Made by a program: the position numbers and the translations under genes. This document shows, piece by piece, positions 19,114 to 30,581 of a stretch of 64,000 nucleotides of DNA. The first letter of the stretch is position 1. Every line of letters begins with the position of its first letter. The notes under the pieces were generated by a model. That model did not search any database, was not told where the DNA came from, and worked only from the letters and a program-made list of their open reading frames with translations. Source of the stretch: Acidobacteriota bacterium (lineage in GTDB: Bacteria; Acidobacteriota; Vicinamibacteria; Vicinamibacterales; UBA823); the NCBI GenBank assembly GCA_002730735.1, contig PCAU01000001.1:148925-212924 (forward strand). Direction: 5' to 3'.

Positions 19114-20445
19114 ATGAGTGACAGTGTTTGGGACCAGGCATTGGGACGGATAGAAACCAAGATAAACCAACACAGTTTCTACACTTGGTTTAAACCGACT
19201 ACTTTCATAGACGACTCTGGAGAGGTAATTCAAGTAAAGGTTAGAAACAAGCTGGTCAAAGACTGGCTAACAAAACATTACAAAGGTGTCATTTCTGAAG
19301 CGCTAGACGAGGTCAATCGTTCCTCCACTACAATCTCGTTTGTGACCGATGAGGGAAAGGGTCAGGCCAGCAGGCCTCCTCAGGACGTGCCACCTCAGCC
19401 AACCACCGACATGAAAACTAGTCCTTCAGCGACTGGCTTAAACCCCCGCTATTCTTTCGATGCTTTTATTGTTGGTCCATCAAATCAATTTGCCCACGCT
19501 GCATGTCGGGCCGTCGCTGAAGCACCGTCCCGCTCATATAACCCCCTCTATATATACGGTGGTGTGGGGCTTGGTAAAACGCACCTAATGCATGCGATTG
19601 GCCATTTTGTACTTGAACACAACCCGCGACTGAAGCTCACTTACATCTCATCAGAACGGTTTATGAATGAAATGATCAATGCCGTGCGCTTTGATAGCAT
19701 CCTTGAGTTCCGAGAACGTTATCGCAGCGTTGATGTTCTTCTTGTTGATGATGTCCAGTTTATGGCTGGCAAGGAGGGGACGCAAACCGAGTTTTTTCAT
19801 ACATTTAACTCCCTTTATGACCTCCAAAAGCAAATTGTTATAAGTAGTGACTACCCCCCTCACCAAATCCCCTCACTAGAAGAACGATTAAGGTCACGCT
19901 TCGAGTGGGGGCTTATTGTTGATATCCAAGCGCCAGACCTGGAAACCAAGGTTGCTATTCTTAAAAAGAAGGCAGATGCTGAATCTGTCCCCCTGCCTGA
20001 TAACGTAGCTATCTATATCGCCGGCAAGATCAAATCGAATGTTCGCGAGCTTGAGGGGTCGCTCATTCGTTTAATCGCGTATGCATCGCTCACTGGACAC
20101 GAGATTTCCGTGCCGCTGGCCCAAGACGTTTTGAGAAATGTTTTAGCGCACGGCGACCGAGCTGTCACAATTGAAATCATCCAAAAGGCTGTCGCTGACT
20201 ACTATAAGCTCAGGTTGGCCGAATTAAAATCTCGGAACAGTTCAAAGTCGATTTCTGGACCAAGACAAATTGCAATGTATTTATGTAAATCTCTAACCAG
20301 TGCTTCGTTGCCGGAAATTGGCCGGAGTTTTGGTGGAAAACACCACTCGACCGTAATTCATTCAATTAAAAAAGTTGAAGCACAGCGTAAGCACGATGGG
20401 GATTTCAACATGGTTATCAACAACCTTATAGAATCCTTGAAGTAG
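19114..20445 (+). CDS. dnaA: Chromosomal replication initiator DnaA
   Basis: AAA+ ATPase that binds DnaA boxes and opens oriC. From ATG 19114 (443 residues): domain I begins S-V-W-D-Q-A-L-G-R-I-E; Walker A G-G-V-G-L-G-K-T is at ~149-156; Walker B V-L-L-V-D-D-V-Q-F follows; domain IV ends with the DNA-binding signature G-G-K-H-H-S-T-V-I-H-S. A TTG at 19096 is open in frame but an unlikely start. Base composition is more AT-rich than most of the window. It is the first gene of the rightward arm. Confidence 0.98.
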   Translation: MSDSVWDQALGRIETKINQHSFYTWFKPTTFIDDSGEVIQVKVRNKLVKDWLTKHYKGVISEALDEVNRSSTTISFVTDEGKGQASRPPQDVPPQPTTDMKTSPSATGLNPRYSFDAFIVGPSNQFAHAACRAVAEAPSRSYNPLYIYGGVGLGKTHLMHAIGHFVLEHNPRLKLTYISSERFMNEMINAVRFDSILEFRERYRSVDVLLVDDVQFMAGKEGTQTEFFHTFNSLYDLQKQIVISSDYPPHQIPSLEERLRSRFEWGLIVDIQAPDLETKVAILKKKADAESVPLPDNVAIYIAGKIKSNVRELEGSLIRLIAYASLTGHEISVPLAQDVLRNVLAHGDRAVTIEIIQKAVADYYKLRLAELKSRNSSKSISGPRQIAMYLCKSLTSASLPEIGRSFGGKHHSTVIHSIKKVEAQRKHDGDFNMVINNLIESLK

Positions 20446-20737
20446 TGTTATCAACAGTTTCCAGCCAGTATCCACAGGGGTCCTAGATTGCTCCCTAGTT
20501 CCTTTGGTGGCCCCTTTTCCTCCACAATAAATTAACCAAAAAGACCTGTTTTTTCCTATTCCTGTGGTGTTGTCTAACCTGTTGATTTTAAAGGATTAGG
20601 CATTAAAAATAACAGTATCAACACACACTTTATTCTTATATAATTTTGTTACTTCATGATCTCTTTTTAGTAAGAGAGATTATGTTGGTCTCGCCAGTTT
20701 CGGATCGATGATATCCAAACATGAGGTCTTTAGAAGC
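20446..20737. other. oriC: Probable replication origin (oriC), dnaA-dnaN intergenic region
   Basis: DnaA-box-like sequences cluster here: TTATCAACA (20448-20456), GTATCCACA (20468-20476) and GTATCAACA (20615-20623), with another TTATCAACA inside the dnaA end (20414-20422). They are followed by a strongly AT-rich stretch, about 20590-20690, suitable for unwinding; it also contains TATAAT (20639-20644), which could serve the dnaN promoter. Together with the strand switch of genes around dnaA and the nearby parS sites, this makes the region the best origin candidate, although the 18658-19113 region may also contribute. Confidence 0.7.
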
Positions 20738-21862
20738 ATGGATTTAGTTGTTCGCAAAAAAGAATTCTTTCACGAACTCCAGCTTTTTCAAGGAATTGTG
20801 GAGAGGAAGAACACTATTCCCGTTTTGGCAAATGTTTTACTCGAAGCCGAGGGTGATAAGGCCAGAATGGTGGCAACCGACTTGGAAGTTGCGCTGGACG
20901 TGCGCTTCTCAGCTAAAGTAAAAAAAGGCGGAACACTTACCCTACCAGCAAAAAAATTATTTGAAATTGTTCAGGCATTACCTGACACAAACATCACAAT
21001 TCGCGAGGAAGGGCAAGGCGCAGTTAACGTCTCGGCCGACAATTTTGAATCCAGAATAAGAACGTTGCCGCGCCAGGACTTCCCAACACTACCCAAAGCG
21101 GATAACAAGGAAACCTTAAAACTCCCAGGGCAAACACTTCGGAACTTAATCACAAGGACCAAGTTTGCGATCACCAGTGAGGATACGCGGTATTTCCTTA
21201 ATGGCGCACTGTTCTATTTCACTGCGGACGAACTGACCCTGGTTGCAACCGATGGTCACCGCTTAGCTCTTATCACTGGCAAGCAGAAAAGTGGCGGTAA
21301 AACAAAGAAGGGTAAAGGCGAGGCCCCGAGGGTAATTTTGCCAAAGAAAACCCTAACCGAACTGGCCAAATTGTTAACCGACGATGTTAAAGAAATTGGC
21401 TATCAACAAAGCGAAAACCACCTCTTTTTTGAAGTTGGGGACCGAGTGTTGATTTCTAGGATGATTGATGGGCAATTTCCAGCTTACGAGCGAGTGATTC
21501 CAAAAGGCAACGACAAAGTGGTGGAGTTTGACAACGATCGCTTGGCGGCCGCCATTAAACGGGTTGCGGTTTTATCGAACGACCGCTCGCAAGCTGTAAA
21601 AATTCAAATAAACAAGAATAAGGTTGAGATTACCTCCAACACCCCAGATGTTGGGGAAGCAAGCGAGGAGCTGGACGTTCAATACACAGGTGACAGCGTA
21701 CAAATTTGTTTAAACGCTAAATACATACTCGATTTCTTAAGAGAGGTTGAGACTGACAGTATTCGTTTTGAATTTAAAGACGAGACAACCCAGGCGGTAA
21801 TGCAACCAGTTGGGTTAGAGGGCTACAACTACACCTATGTGATTATGCCAATGCGCATATAG
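20738..21862 (+). CDS. dnaN: DNA polymerase III beta subunit (sliding clamp)
   Basis: Ring-shaped processivity clamp. From ATG 20738 the 374-residue protein begins M-D-L-V-V-R-K-K-E-F-F, then G-I-V-E-R-K-N-T-I-P-V-L-A-N-V-L-L, a classic DnaN start; the A-T-D-G-H-R-L-A-L segment and the C-terminal Y-V-I-M-P-M-R-I end are present. An upstream ATG at 20708 would add ten unconserved residues. A Lys/Gly-rich insertion (S-G-G-K-T-K-K-G-K-G) lies near residue 190. Confidence 0.97.
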   Translation: MDLVVRKKEFFHELQLFQGIVERKNTIPVLANVLLEAEGDKARMVATDLEVALDVRFSAKVKKGGTLTLPAKKLFEIVQALPDTNITIREEGQGAVNVSADNFESRIRTLPRQDFPTLPKADNKETLKLPGQTLRNLITRTKFAITSEDTRYFLNGALFYFTADELTLVATDGHRLALITGKQKSGGKTKKGKGEAPRVILPKKTLTELAKLLTDDVKEIGYQQSENHLFFEVGDRVLISRMIDGQFPAYERVIPKGNDKVVEFDNDRLAAAIKRVAVLSNDRSQAVKIQINKNKVEITSNTPDVGEASEELDVQYTGDSVQICLNAKYILDFLREVETDSIRFEFKDETTQAVMQPVGLEGYNYTYVIMPMRI

Positions 21863-21910
21863 CTAACCATTTAGAACCCCAGCTCCTTTTTGTAATTGAA
21901 GTTCACTTAG

Positions 21911-24547
<2,637 letters not shown>

Positions 24548-24606
24548 CCCAGGCCCAGCCTGCGGTCAACGTACGCTGTGCGTGCGTTAAGGCGGCGTGA
24601 CCTCGC

Positions 24607-27096
24607 ATGACCGATTCCGAATCAAAAATCCCTGTCAACATCGAAGACGAAATGAAGCGCTCGTACATGGATTACGCCATGAGCGTAATCATTGGGCGAG
24701 CGCTGCCTGATGTACGAGACGGGCTGAAACCCGCCCACCGACGCGTGTTGTATGGCATGCGAAGCATGGGCCTAGCGTCGAATCGCGGGTATCGGAAGTG
24801 CGCCAAGATTGTGGGCGAGGTGATGGGCAACTTCCATCCCCACGGCGACGCCTCGATCTACGACACGCTTGTTCGCATGGCACAAGACTTCAACATGCGG
24901 TACATGCTCATTGATTCACAGGGGAACTTTGGATCCATTGACGGGGATCCACCCGCCGCAATGCGGTACACCGAAGCTCGACTGCGGACGCTCGCCGAGC
25001 AGTTGATGGCCGATCTTGATAAAGAGACCGTTGATTCTGTTCCTAACTACGATGAGACGACCGAGGAGCCAACAGTGCTCCCAGCGCCCTTCCCAAATTT
25101 ATTAGTGAACGGCTCAGCCGGCATTGCGGTCGGTATGGCAACAAACGTCCCGCCGCATAACCTCCGAGAGATTATTGACGGGCTTGTGTGGCTAGCTGAG
25201 CATCCAGGTGAGACAGAAGAAGAAAAACTAACCAAACTACTAACTTTTATCCCTGGTCCAGATTTTCCTACCGGGGGCTATATCGTCGGCCGGCGCGGCA
25301 TCCGGTCAGCGTACCAGACTGGTCGAGGGTCGATCCGAATGCGTGCCAGGACCAGCATTGAAGCACTACAAAGAGGCGACCGGGCGGCGATTGTTATTGT
25401 CGAGCTTCCCTACCAGGTCAACAAGGCGAGACTGCTCGAGAAGATAGCTAGATTGGCGCGTGAGAAAGTCATTGAGGGAATTGCAGATTTGCGGGACGAA
25501 TCGGACCGTGACGGAATGCGCGTCGTGATTGAGCTGAAGCGGGGCGAAGTGCCGGAAGTAGTGTTGAACAATCTCTGGAAGCACACGCCACTGCAAACCA
25601 CTTTCGGCGTGATCATGCTGGCCATCGTCGGCGGACGTCCCCGTGTTCTCACTCTTGCGGAAGTGCTCGAACAATTCTTGGAGTTCAGGCGTGAGGTGGT
25701 GCGGCGTCGCACCGAGTTTGATTTGCGTAAGGCGCTGGCGCGCGCTCACATCCTCGAAGGACTGAAGATAGCGCTCAGTCAACTTGACGCAATTATCAAA
25801 TTAATTCGTGGTTCGAAGGCGCCAGCGGAGGCGCGCTCAGGCCTGATGTCGGAGTTCAGGCTGACCCGGCTGCAGGCTCAAGCCATTCTTGACATGCAAC
25901 TTCAGCGCCTCACGGGACTTGAGCGACAGAAGATTGTTGACGAATTGACCGAGCTCCTGAAAACGATCGAACAGCTTCGGTCCGTACTCGGGAGTGACGC
26001 TCTGCTGCTGGAAATCGTTTTAAATGAACTCCGTGCCGTGCGTGAGAAGTTCGGCGACGACCGTCGGAGTGAGATCGTGGACGAAACGGGTGAACTCAGC
26101 ATCGAGGATCTTATTGCTGAAGAGAACATGGCGATTACGGTAACGAACACCGGCTATATCAAGCGGACTGCAATCGCCACTTACCGTAACCAGCGGCGGG
26201 GTGGAAAAGGCCGAATCGGCATGCGGATGCGCGAAGAGGATTTTGTCTCGCAACTCTTCATTGCGTCGACTCATGCCTACATCCTGATTTTCACAAACCG
26301 TGGACGCGTATATTGGCTGAAGGTCCACGAAATTCCCGACGTTGGACCTTCCGGAAAGGGCAAGGCGATCGCAAACCTTGTTTCGATGTCGGCCGGTGAG
26401 CGGGTTGCCGCCCTAGTCGCCGTTCGCGAGTGGCCCGAGAACGACGGTGAGCGGTTCATTGTCATGGGCACGCGGCAGGGCAAGGTGAAGAAGACCGACA
26501 TACGAGCCTTCCGGCATCCAAGGGCCGGGGGCATTATCGCTCAGGCTGTGGGTGCTAATGATGCCGTCATCGCGGTGGTGGCGACTGACGGCACTGGAGA
26601 GCTCTTTTTGGGCACCCAGGGCGGCATGGCGATCAGATTTACTGAAACGGGCGTCCGACCCATGGGCCGGCCGGCCACCGGTGTTCGGGGCATCACCCTT
26701 CGGACCGGTGATGAAGTGGTGGCCATGACCGAAGTTCGGCCTGGTGGCGCGCTGATGACTGTCTGCGAAAATGGCTATGGAAAACGGACAGAATTGGCCG
26801 AATATCGCGTGCAGTCTAGGGGTGGAGTGGGTATTATTAGCATCCAGAGTAGTGAGCGGAACGGTAAGGTCGTCGGCGTCGAGCACGTCCGGGGTGAGGA
26901 CGAGTTGATGTTGGTGACCAAACAGGGCAAAATCCTCCGGATGCTGACCTGGAGCATCCGGGCAATCGGCCGGGCGACTCAGGGTGTCAGGCTGATCGAG
27001 ATGGAGGAAGACGACCGCGTAGTCTCAATTGCTCGCCTCGCTGACCATGAGCGCGATGAGAACCAGGCGGGTGAACCGGGCGGAAACGAGGGGTAG
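24607..27096 (+). CDS. gyrA: DNA gyrase subunit A
   Basis: DNA-cleaving subunit of gyrase. The active-site tyrosine is Y121 in [10 protein letters not shown]; the quinolone-determining region reads [10 protein letters not shown] (78-87), with Ala at the position of E. coli Ser83 and Asp retained at 87. The C-terminal beta-pinwheel carries the GyrA box Q-R-R-G-G-K-G, which separates gyrase from topoisomerase IV. Length 829. It follows gyrB by 59 bases and is probably co-transcribed. Confidence 0.97.
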   Translation: MTDSESKIPVNIEDEMKRSYMDYAMSVIIGRALPDVRDGLKPAHRRVLYGMRSMGLASNRGYRKCAKIVGEVMGNFHPHGDASIYDTLVRMAQDFNMRYMLIDSQGNFGSIDGDPPAAMRYTEARLRTLAEQLMADLDKETVDSVPNYDETTEEPTVLPAPFPNLLVNGSAGIAVGMATNVPPHNLREIIDGLVWLAEHPGETEEEKLTKLLTFIPGPDFPTGGYIVGRRGIRSAYQTGRGSIRMRARTSIEALQRGDRAAIVIVELPYQVNKARLLEKIARLAREKVIEGIADLRDESDRDGMRVVIELKRGEVPEVVLNNLWKHTPLQTTFGVIMLAIVGGRPRVLTLAEVLEQFLEFRREVVRRRTEFDLRKALARAHILEGLKIALSQLDAIIKLIRGSKAPAEARSGLMSEFRLTRLQAQAILDMQLQRLTGLERQKIVDELTELLKTIEQLRSVLGSDALLLEIVLNELRAVREKFGDDRRSEIVDETGELSIEDLIAEENMAITVTNTGYIKRTAIATYRNQRRGGKGRIGMRMREEDFVSQLFIASTHAYILIFTNRGRVYWLKVHEIPDVGPSGKGKAIANLVSMSAGERVAALVAVREWPENDGERFIVMGTRQGKVKKTDIRAFRHPRAGGIIAQAVGANDAVIAVVATDGTGELFLGTQGGMAIRFTETGVRPMGRPATGVRGITLRTGDEVVAMTEVRPGGALMTVCENGYGKRTELAEYRVQSRGGVGIISIQSSERNGKVVGVEHVRGEDELMLVTKQGKILRMLTWSIRAIGRATQGVRLIEMEEDDRVVSIARLADHERDENQAGEPGGNEG

Positions 27097-27177
27097 GGTA
27101 TCGTGCGTAACACGCGCCCTCGGTTGGCGACCCAGTGAAGCGAGAAAACTAGTCATTGATTGAAGGAGGCTGACGAC

Positions 27178-27894
27178 ATGCATCGGCCACGATTCACGGC
27201 TTTAGCACTTTTCGTTCTGACGACGGCCTTTGCCGGATGCTCGAGTCCACCACCCGAGGAGACGTTGATCTCAAGTTTCTTCCGCGCATCCCGCTTTCGG
27301 GACAACATGACGTCCGCTAATCTTTCGATGGTGACGTTTAGTCCTGCTGAGAGAGGCGTTGTCTCGAGCTTTGAGGTGGAAAGCATCTCCGAAGAAACAA
27401 CGGCGCCGATGCGCGCCCGTGCGCTTAATGAAGCATTAATGGCAAGCCAGGCGTCGGAGTCAGAATTCTCTGAACGGAAGCAGGCTTACCAAGACGAGAA
27501 TCTTGAAGCGATTGAACGGGTCCTTGAAACTGAGCAAGCGGGCAACGCACCAAGCCGCCGAGCCGATCGAACGGTCCAGGAAGAATGGACACAGTGGCGC
27601 GCAGAGATGGCCCAACATGCCCAGGAAGTCTCCGATGCGCGTGCGGCGTTGAGCGATGGGCGCATTGTGGCAGAGGGTAGCACCTACAGCCCAACGGACA
27701 TGATCGACGTCGCGCTGTATGACGGCGAGATTATGTCAAAGACCGTCCGCATCATTGCGGATGTGGTCACACCGGACGAGCAAGATGTTCAGCAAACGCT
27801 CGAGGTCGAGATTCAGCGGGCCGAACTTGTTGGAGACGACGGCACGCCGGTCAGCGGGCGCTGGATCATCACGGCTATCGACGAAGTTGGGTAG
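27178..27894 (+). CDS. Predicted lipoprotein of unknown function
   Basis: The 238-residue product begins with a basic-hydrophobic signal ending in the lipobox F-A-G-C (Cys near residue 21), so it is probably lipidated and exported. Start ATG 27178 has AAGGAGG eight bases upstream; an earlier in-frame start at 27160 lacks this. The middle (about 80-160) is Glu/Ala/Gln-rich and likely helical or coiled-coil; the C-terminal ~70 residues look like a small beta domain ending G-R-W-I-I-T-A-I-D-E-V. I do not recognise the family. It sits between gyrA and the antiporter cluster. Confidence 0.8.
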   Translation: MHRPRFTALALFVLTTAFAGCSSPPPEETLISSFFRASRFRDNMTSANLSMVTFSPAERGVVSSFEVESISEETTAPMRARALNEALMASQASESEFSERKQAYQDENLEAIERVLETEQAGNAPSRRADRTVQEEWTQWRAEMAQHAQEVSDARAALSDGRIVAEGSTYSPTDMIDVALYDGEIMSKTVRIIADVVTPDEQDVQQTLEVEIQRAELVGDDGTPVSGRWIITAIDEVG

Positions 27895-27942
27895 ATCGCG
27901 CGCCGAGCTGCACTCTTAGACTTCGACCTTTTCGACTTATCA

Positions 27943-27968
27943 GTGCGGCGTCCGCTGGGGCGCCGCAC
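27943..27968. terminator. GC-rich hairpin between the lipoprotein gene and the antiporter cluster
   Basis: Perfect 8-pair stem GTGCGGCG / CGCCGCAC with a 10-base loop, 48 bases after the lipoprotein stop. No run of T follows on either strand, so it is not a standard intrinsic terminator. It could end or pause transcription before the antiporter operon, or stabilise an mRNA end. Confidence 0.4.
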
Positions 27969-28029
27969 CACCCTCGTGTCGTCCTGACCCGGAGGTTTAA
28001 GTTGCTCATCGAGATTCGAATGGTGCTCC

Positions 28030-28668
28030 ATGCGCGCGCCAGTCGACGAAAGATTGATGCGAGATCGTACGGCGATCGATGAACCGGGCATGGCGGAACA
28101 TGAACCAAGTCAGTCGCATCTTGGGCATCTAATCCACGAGTTCTGGCGCGGCCTGCCGTTTACCATCCTTCTCTTTGCCTTTTGGATTGTTCTATCGGGA
28201 AAGCTCGACAGGAGCCATTTGTTTGCCGGCGCTATCTGCGCCATTGCGATTTCGTTGTGGACCGGCCGACTTCTCAGCCTTCCGCCCCAGGTCGGTTCAT
28301 CGGCATCTCACCCGTTGGCTGGTGTGTTCTGGTCACGTTTTCCGATGTATTTGCTGTGGCTAGCCTGGCAGGTCATCAGGGCGAATCTACACGTGGCTAG
28401 GATCGTGCTGCATCCGCGAATGCCAATTGAGCCGAGTCTAGTGAGGCTGGATAAACCAGCGCCGCATACATTTGCCCGTCTGGTGCTCGCGAATTCCATC
28501 ACTTTAACGCCCGGGACTGTAACCCTTGATGTTGATGATGCCGGTTATCTGGTACACGCCTTGACCTCACGTAGCGCATCTGGCCTGAGAAGTGGTGACA
28601 CGGTGCAGCGATGCCAGGCGCTCTTCTTACGCTCAGATCTCGAGTTGGACCGAGAGGTGACCCAATGA
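28030..28668 (+). CDS. mrpE: Mrp-type cation/proton antiporter subunit E (MnhE)
   Basis: First gene of the antiporter cluster. The protein has two or three membrane helices near the N terminus (F-T-I-L-L-F-A-F-W-I-V-L-S-G; then a helix before L-L-S-L-P) and a soluble C-terminal domain with N-S-I-T-L-T-P-G-T-V-T-L-D-V, the MnhE signature. The start is uncertain: ATG 28030 (212 residues), ATG 28057 and ATG 28090 (192 residues) are all in frame, and none has a good Shine-Dalgarno sequence. The only strong one, GGAGG at 27991, serves a different short frame. Confidence 0.85.
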   Translation: MRAPVDERLMRDRTAIDEPGMAEHEPSQSHLGHLIHEFWRGLPFTILLFAFWIVLSGKLDRSHLFAGAICAIAISLWTGRLLSLPPQVGSSASHPLAGVFWSRFPMYLLWLAWQVIRANLHVARIVLHPRMPIEPSLVRLDKPAPHTFARLVLANSITLTPGTVTLDVDDAGYLVHALTSRSASGLRSGDTVQRCQALFLRSDLELDREVTQ

Positions 28669-28937
28669 GCCCGTTGCTACTCGGCACAGCGTTCGTGCTT
28701 GCCGCGGCGATGGTGTTTTCACTCTACCGCGTGCTTGCCGGACCAACCGTTTTCGACCGCCTAACGGGCTTAGGTCTCATCTCGACCAAGACCATTGTGT
28801 TTCTACTGGTGCTCGGATTTCTGACGGACCGCGTCGAAGTCTTCGTCGATATCACGCTCTCGTACACGTTGATCAGCTTCGTGGGCACACTTGCCTTAGC
28901 TAAGTACTTCGAGGCCAAAAAGGCGGATCAGCCATGA
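28665..28937 (+). CDS. mrpF: Mrp-type antiporter subunit F (MnhF)
   Basis: 90-residue membrane protein with three hydrophobic helices and the MnhF core Y-R-V-L-A-G-P-T-V-F-D-R-L (about 20-32). ATG 28665 overlaps the mrpE stop in an ATGA junction. The open frame runs further upstream to 28611, but that part only shadows mrpE. Confidence 0.92.
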   Translation: MSPLLLGTAFVLAAAMVFSLYRVLAGPTVFDRLTGLGLISTKTIVFLLVLGFLTDRVEVFVDITLSYTLISFVGTLALAKYFEAKKADQP

Positions 28938-29236
28938 TCCCTGTTGCTGACCTCGTGTTACTCGTAGGGCTTTTCTTTATTGCGGCTGGTGTGGTGGGCG
29001 TGCTCAGGCTGCCAGACTTCTACACGCGGTTACACGCCTTGGGCAAATCCGACACGCTGGGCGTGGCCCTAACCGTTGGCGCTTTGGCGCTACGCAGCGG
29101 TGCCACACTTACCAGTTTGAAGATCTTGCTAATTGTTGCCTTCGTAACGCTCGCCAATCCGACCGCTACCCACGCGCTTGGCCGGGCGGCATATCGGGCC
29201 GGCATTGCTCCGTGGCGACGGAAGGATGCTTTGTGA
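28934..29236 (+). CDS. mrpG: Mrp-type antiporter subunit G (MnhG)
   Basis: 100-residue, three-helix membrane protein with the MnhG pattern G-V-V-G-V-L-R-L-P-D-F-Y-T-R-L-H-A-L-G-K-S-D-T-L-G. It overlaps mrpF by 4 bases (ATGA) and the next gene by 4 bases (GTGA), so E, F and G are translationally coupled. Confidence 0.94.
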   Translation: MIPVADLVLLVGLFFIAAGVVGVLRLPDFYTRLHALGKSDTLGVALTVGALALRSGATLTSLKILLIVAFVTLANPTATHALGRAAYRAGIAPWRRKDAL

Positions 29237-29484
29237 CGCCAATGCTTGATCCATTGGCAGTTGTTTTTCTGATACTCATGATCATCTGTGCAATTTCGGT
29301 GCTCTCGGCGCGCGATTTACTGGCCGCTGTGACCGTTTTCGGCACGTTCAGTTTTTTTTCGGCTACTTACTTTGCGATTCTCGGCGCAGTTGATGTTGCA
29401 TTCACCGAGGCGGCAGTCGGTGCCGCCATCACGGCAGTTTTCTTTGTCACGGCGATTTTCCGGACTGACCGAGGTGCTGATTAG
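29233..29484 (+). CDS. MbhD-like (DUF4040) antiporter subunit
   Basis: 83-residue membrane protein, mostly hydrophobic, with A-R-D-L-L-A-A-V-T-V-F-G and V-A-F-T-E-A-A-V-G-A-A, the pattern of DUF4040/MbhD subunits. These correspond to the C-terminal part of MrpA in Bacillus-type complexes and to MbhD in membrane-bound hydrogenases. GTG 29233 overlaps the mrpG stop (GTGA); ATG 29242 is an alternative. Confidence 0.85.
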   Translation: MTPMLDPLAVVFLILMIICAISVLSARDLLAAVTVFGTFSFFSATYFAILGAVDVAFTEAAVGAAITAVFFVTAIFRTDRGAD

Positions 29485-29774
29485 TGGGCCGACTGTCGCT
29501 TGTCCCGCTCGTCGTGCTGGGCGCCCTCCTTATGACGGCGGCAGGCAGCTTACCGGCGGTCGGCGACCCCGAGTCTCCAGCGGCCACGCACGTGTCGCCA
29601 CGATACATTAGTCACGGGCATCAAGAAACGGGCGCCGCCAATCTCGTCACAGGTGTGTTAGCCGACTATCGATCCTACGACACACTAGGTGAGACGGCGG
29701 TGATCTGTGCGGCGGGTCTTGCCTGCTGGCTCATCCTCGGCGCGCGATGGCGAGAAGATGGTGAGGCGCAATGA
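29484..29774 (+). CDS. MbhE-like antiporter subunit
   Basis: 96-residue membrane protein with a signal-like first helix, a short extracytoplasmic loop and a second helix. N-L-V-T-G-V-L-A-D-Y-R-S-Y-D-T-L-G-E (about 51-68) is the conserved MbhE / MrpA C-terminal motif. GTG 29484 shares one base with the preceding TAG stop; the next gene overlaps by 4 bases. With its neighbour it supplies as separate genes what Bacillus MrpA carries fused to a large NuoL-like part. Confidence 0.85.
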   Translation: MGRLSLVPLVVLGALLMTAAGSLPAVGDPESPAATHVSPRYISHGHQETGAANLVTGVLADYRSYDTLGETAVICAAGLACWLILGARWREDGEAQ

Positions 29775-30205
29775 ATTTAGCGTTCGGTAGCCCAGCACTC
29801 GACGCGGCGAGCCGTCTGATGACACCGTTCATGCTGATGTTTGGTGCCTATGTGGTCGTACACGGTCACGACAGTCCAGGCGGAGGATTTCAAGGCGGTG
29901 TGATTATTGCAGCCTGCGTCATCCTGATTAGACTCGTCCGCGGACGAGCCGGGGGCTGGACACTCGCGCCCGAGCGTGCGCTGGTGTTTGCATGCGCGGG
30001 GCTGGGCATTTTTGTAGCGGTTGGGTTACTCGGCCCGCTTTTCGGTGGCAACTTTCTTGATTATTCTGTGCTTCCACTGTGGCTTGAGACCCCAGAAGTT
30101 CGAGCCGTTGGCAGTATGGCGATTGAGGTTGGTGTTGCGGTGACGGTAACTGGTGTTCTGACGCTCATTTTCGATGCGCTGGCCGAAGTGCGCAGTGACG
30201 GATGA
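29771..30205 (+). CDS. mrpB: Mrp-type antiporter subunit B (MnhB)
   Basis: 144-residue membrane protein with four predicted helices and the MnhB signature Y-V-V-V-H-G-H-D-S-P-G-G-G-F-Q-G-G-V-I (about 27-45). The C-terminal part has the usual E-V-G-V-A-V-T-V-T-G-V-L. It overlaps the MbhE-like gene by 4 bases. Confidence 0.94.
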   Translation: MNLAFGSPALDAASRLMTPFMLMFGAYVVVHGHDSPGGGFQGGVIIAACVILIRLVRGRAGGWTLAPERALVFACAGLGIFVAVGLLGPLFGGNFLDYSVLPLWLETPEVRAVGSMAIEVGVAVTVTGVLTLIFDALAEVRSDG

Positions 30206-30206
30206 A

Positions 30207-30581
30207 ATGGAAGGAATCTGGAACAGCGGAACGGCGGAATACTTTCTGACCATTGTGCTGCTACTGGTTGGACTCTACGGAATCGTCGCCCGTCAGCATT
30301 TCCTACGTAAGCTCATGGCGATGAACATCCTTCAGGTGGCGGTCATCGTGTTCTTCATCGCGTTGTCCGCTAAATCCGGCGCAACAGTGCCCGTGGTTAT
30401 CGAGGACGGGCACGAAATCAACGTCGCTTCATACGTCAATCCACTTCCCCACGCCCTGATGCTGACGGCGATTGTTGTGTCGGTTAGCACGACAGGGGTT
30501 GCTCTTGCCTTACTCATTCGTATCCGGCGGCGCTACGGTACGCTCAGTGAAACGGCGCTTCTCGCCAAGTTACGAGAATGA
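30207..30581 (+). CDS. mrpC: Mrp-type antiporter subunit C (MnhC, NuoK-like)
   Basis: 124-residue, three-helix protein homologous to NuoK of complex I: L-L-V-G-L-Y-G-I, then R-K-L-M-A-M-N-I-L-Q-V-A-V, then P-L-P-H-A-L-M-L-T-A-I-V-V-S-V-S-T-T-G-V-A. ATG 30207 is one base after the mrpB stop; a GTG at 30195 is an alternative. It overlaps the next gene by 4 bases. Confidence 0.92.
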   Translation: MEGIWNSGTAEYFLTIVLLLVGLYGIVARQHFLRKLMAMNILQVAVIVFFIALSAKSGATVPVVIEDGHEINVASYVNPLPHALMLTAIVVSVSTTGVALALLIRIRRRYGTLSETALLAKLRE

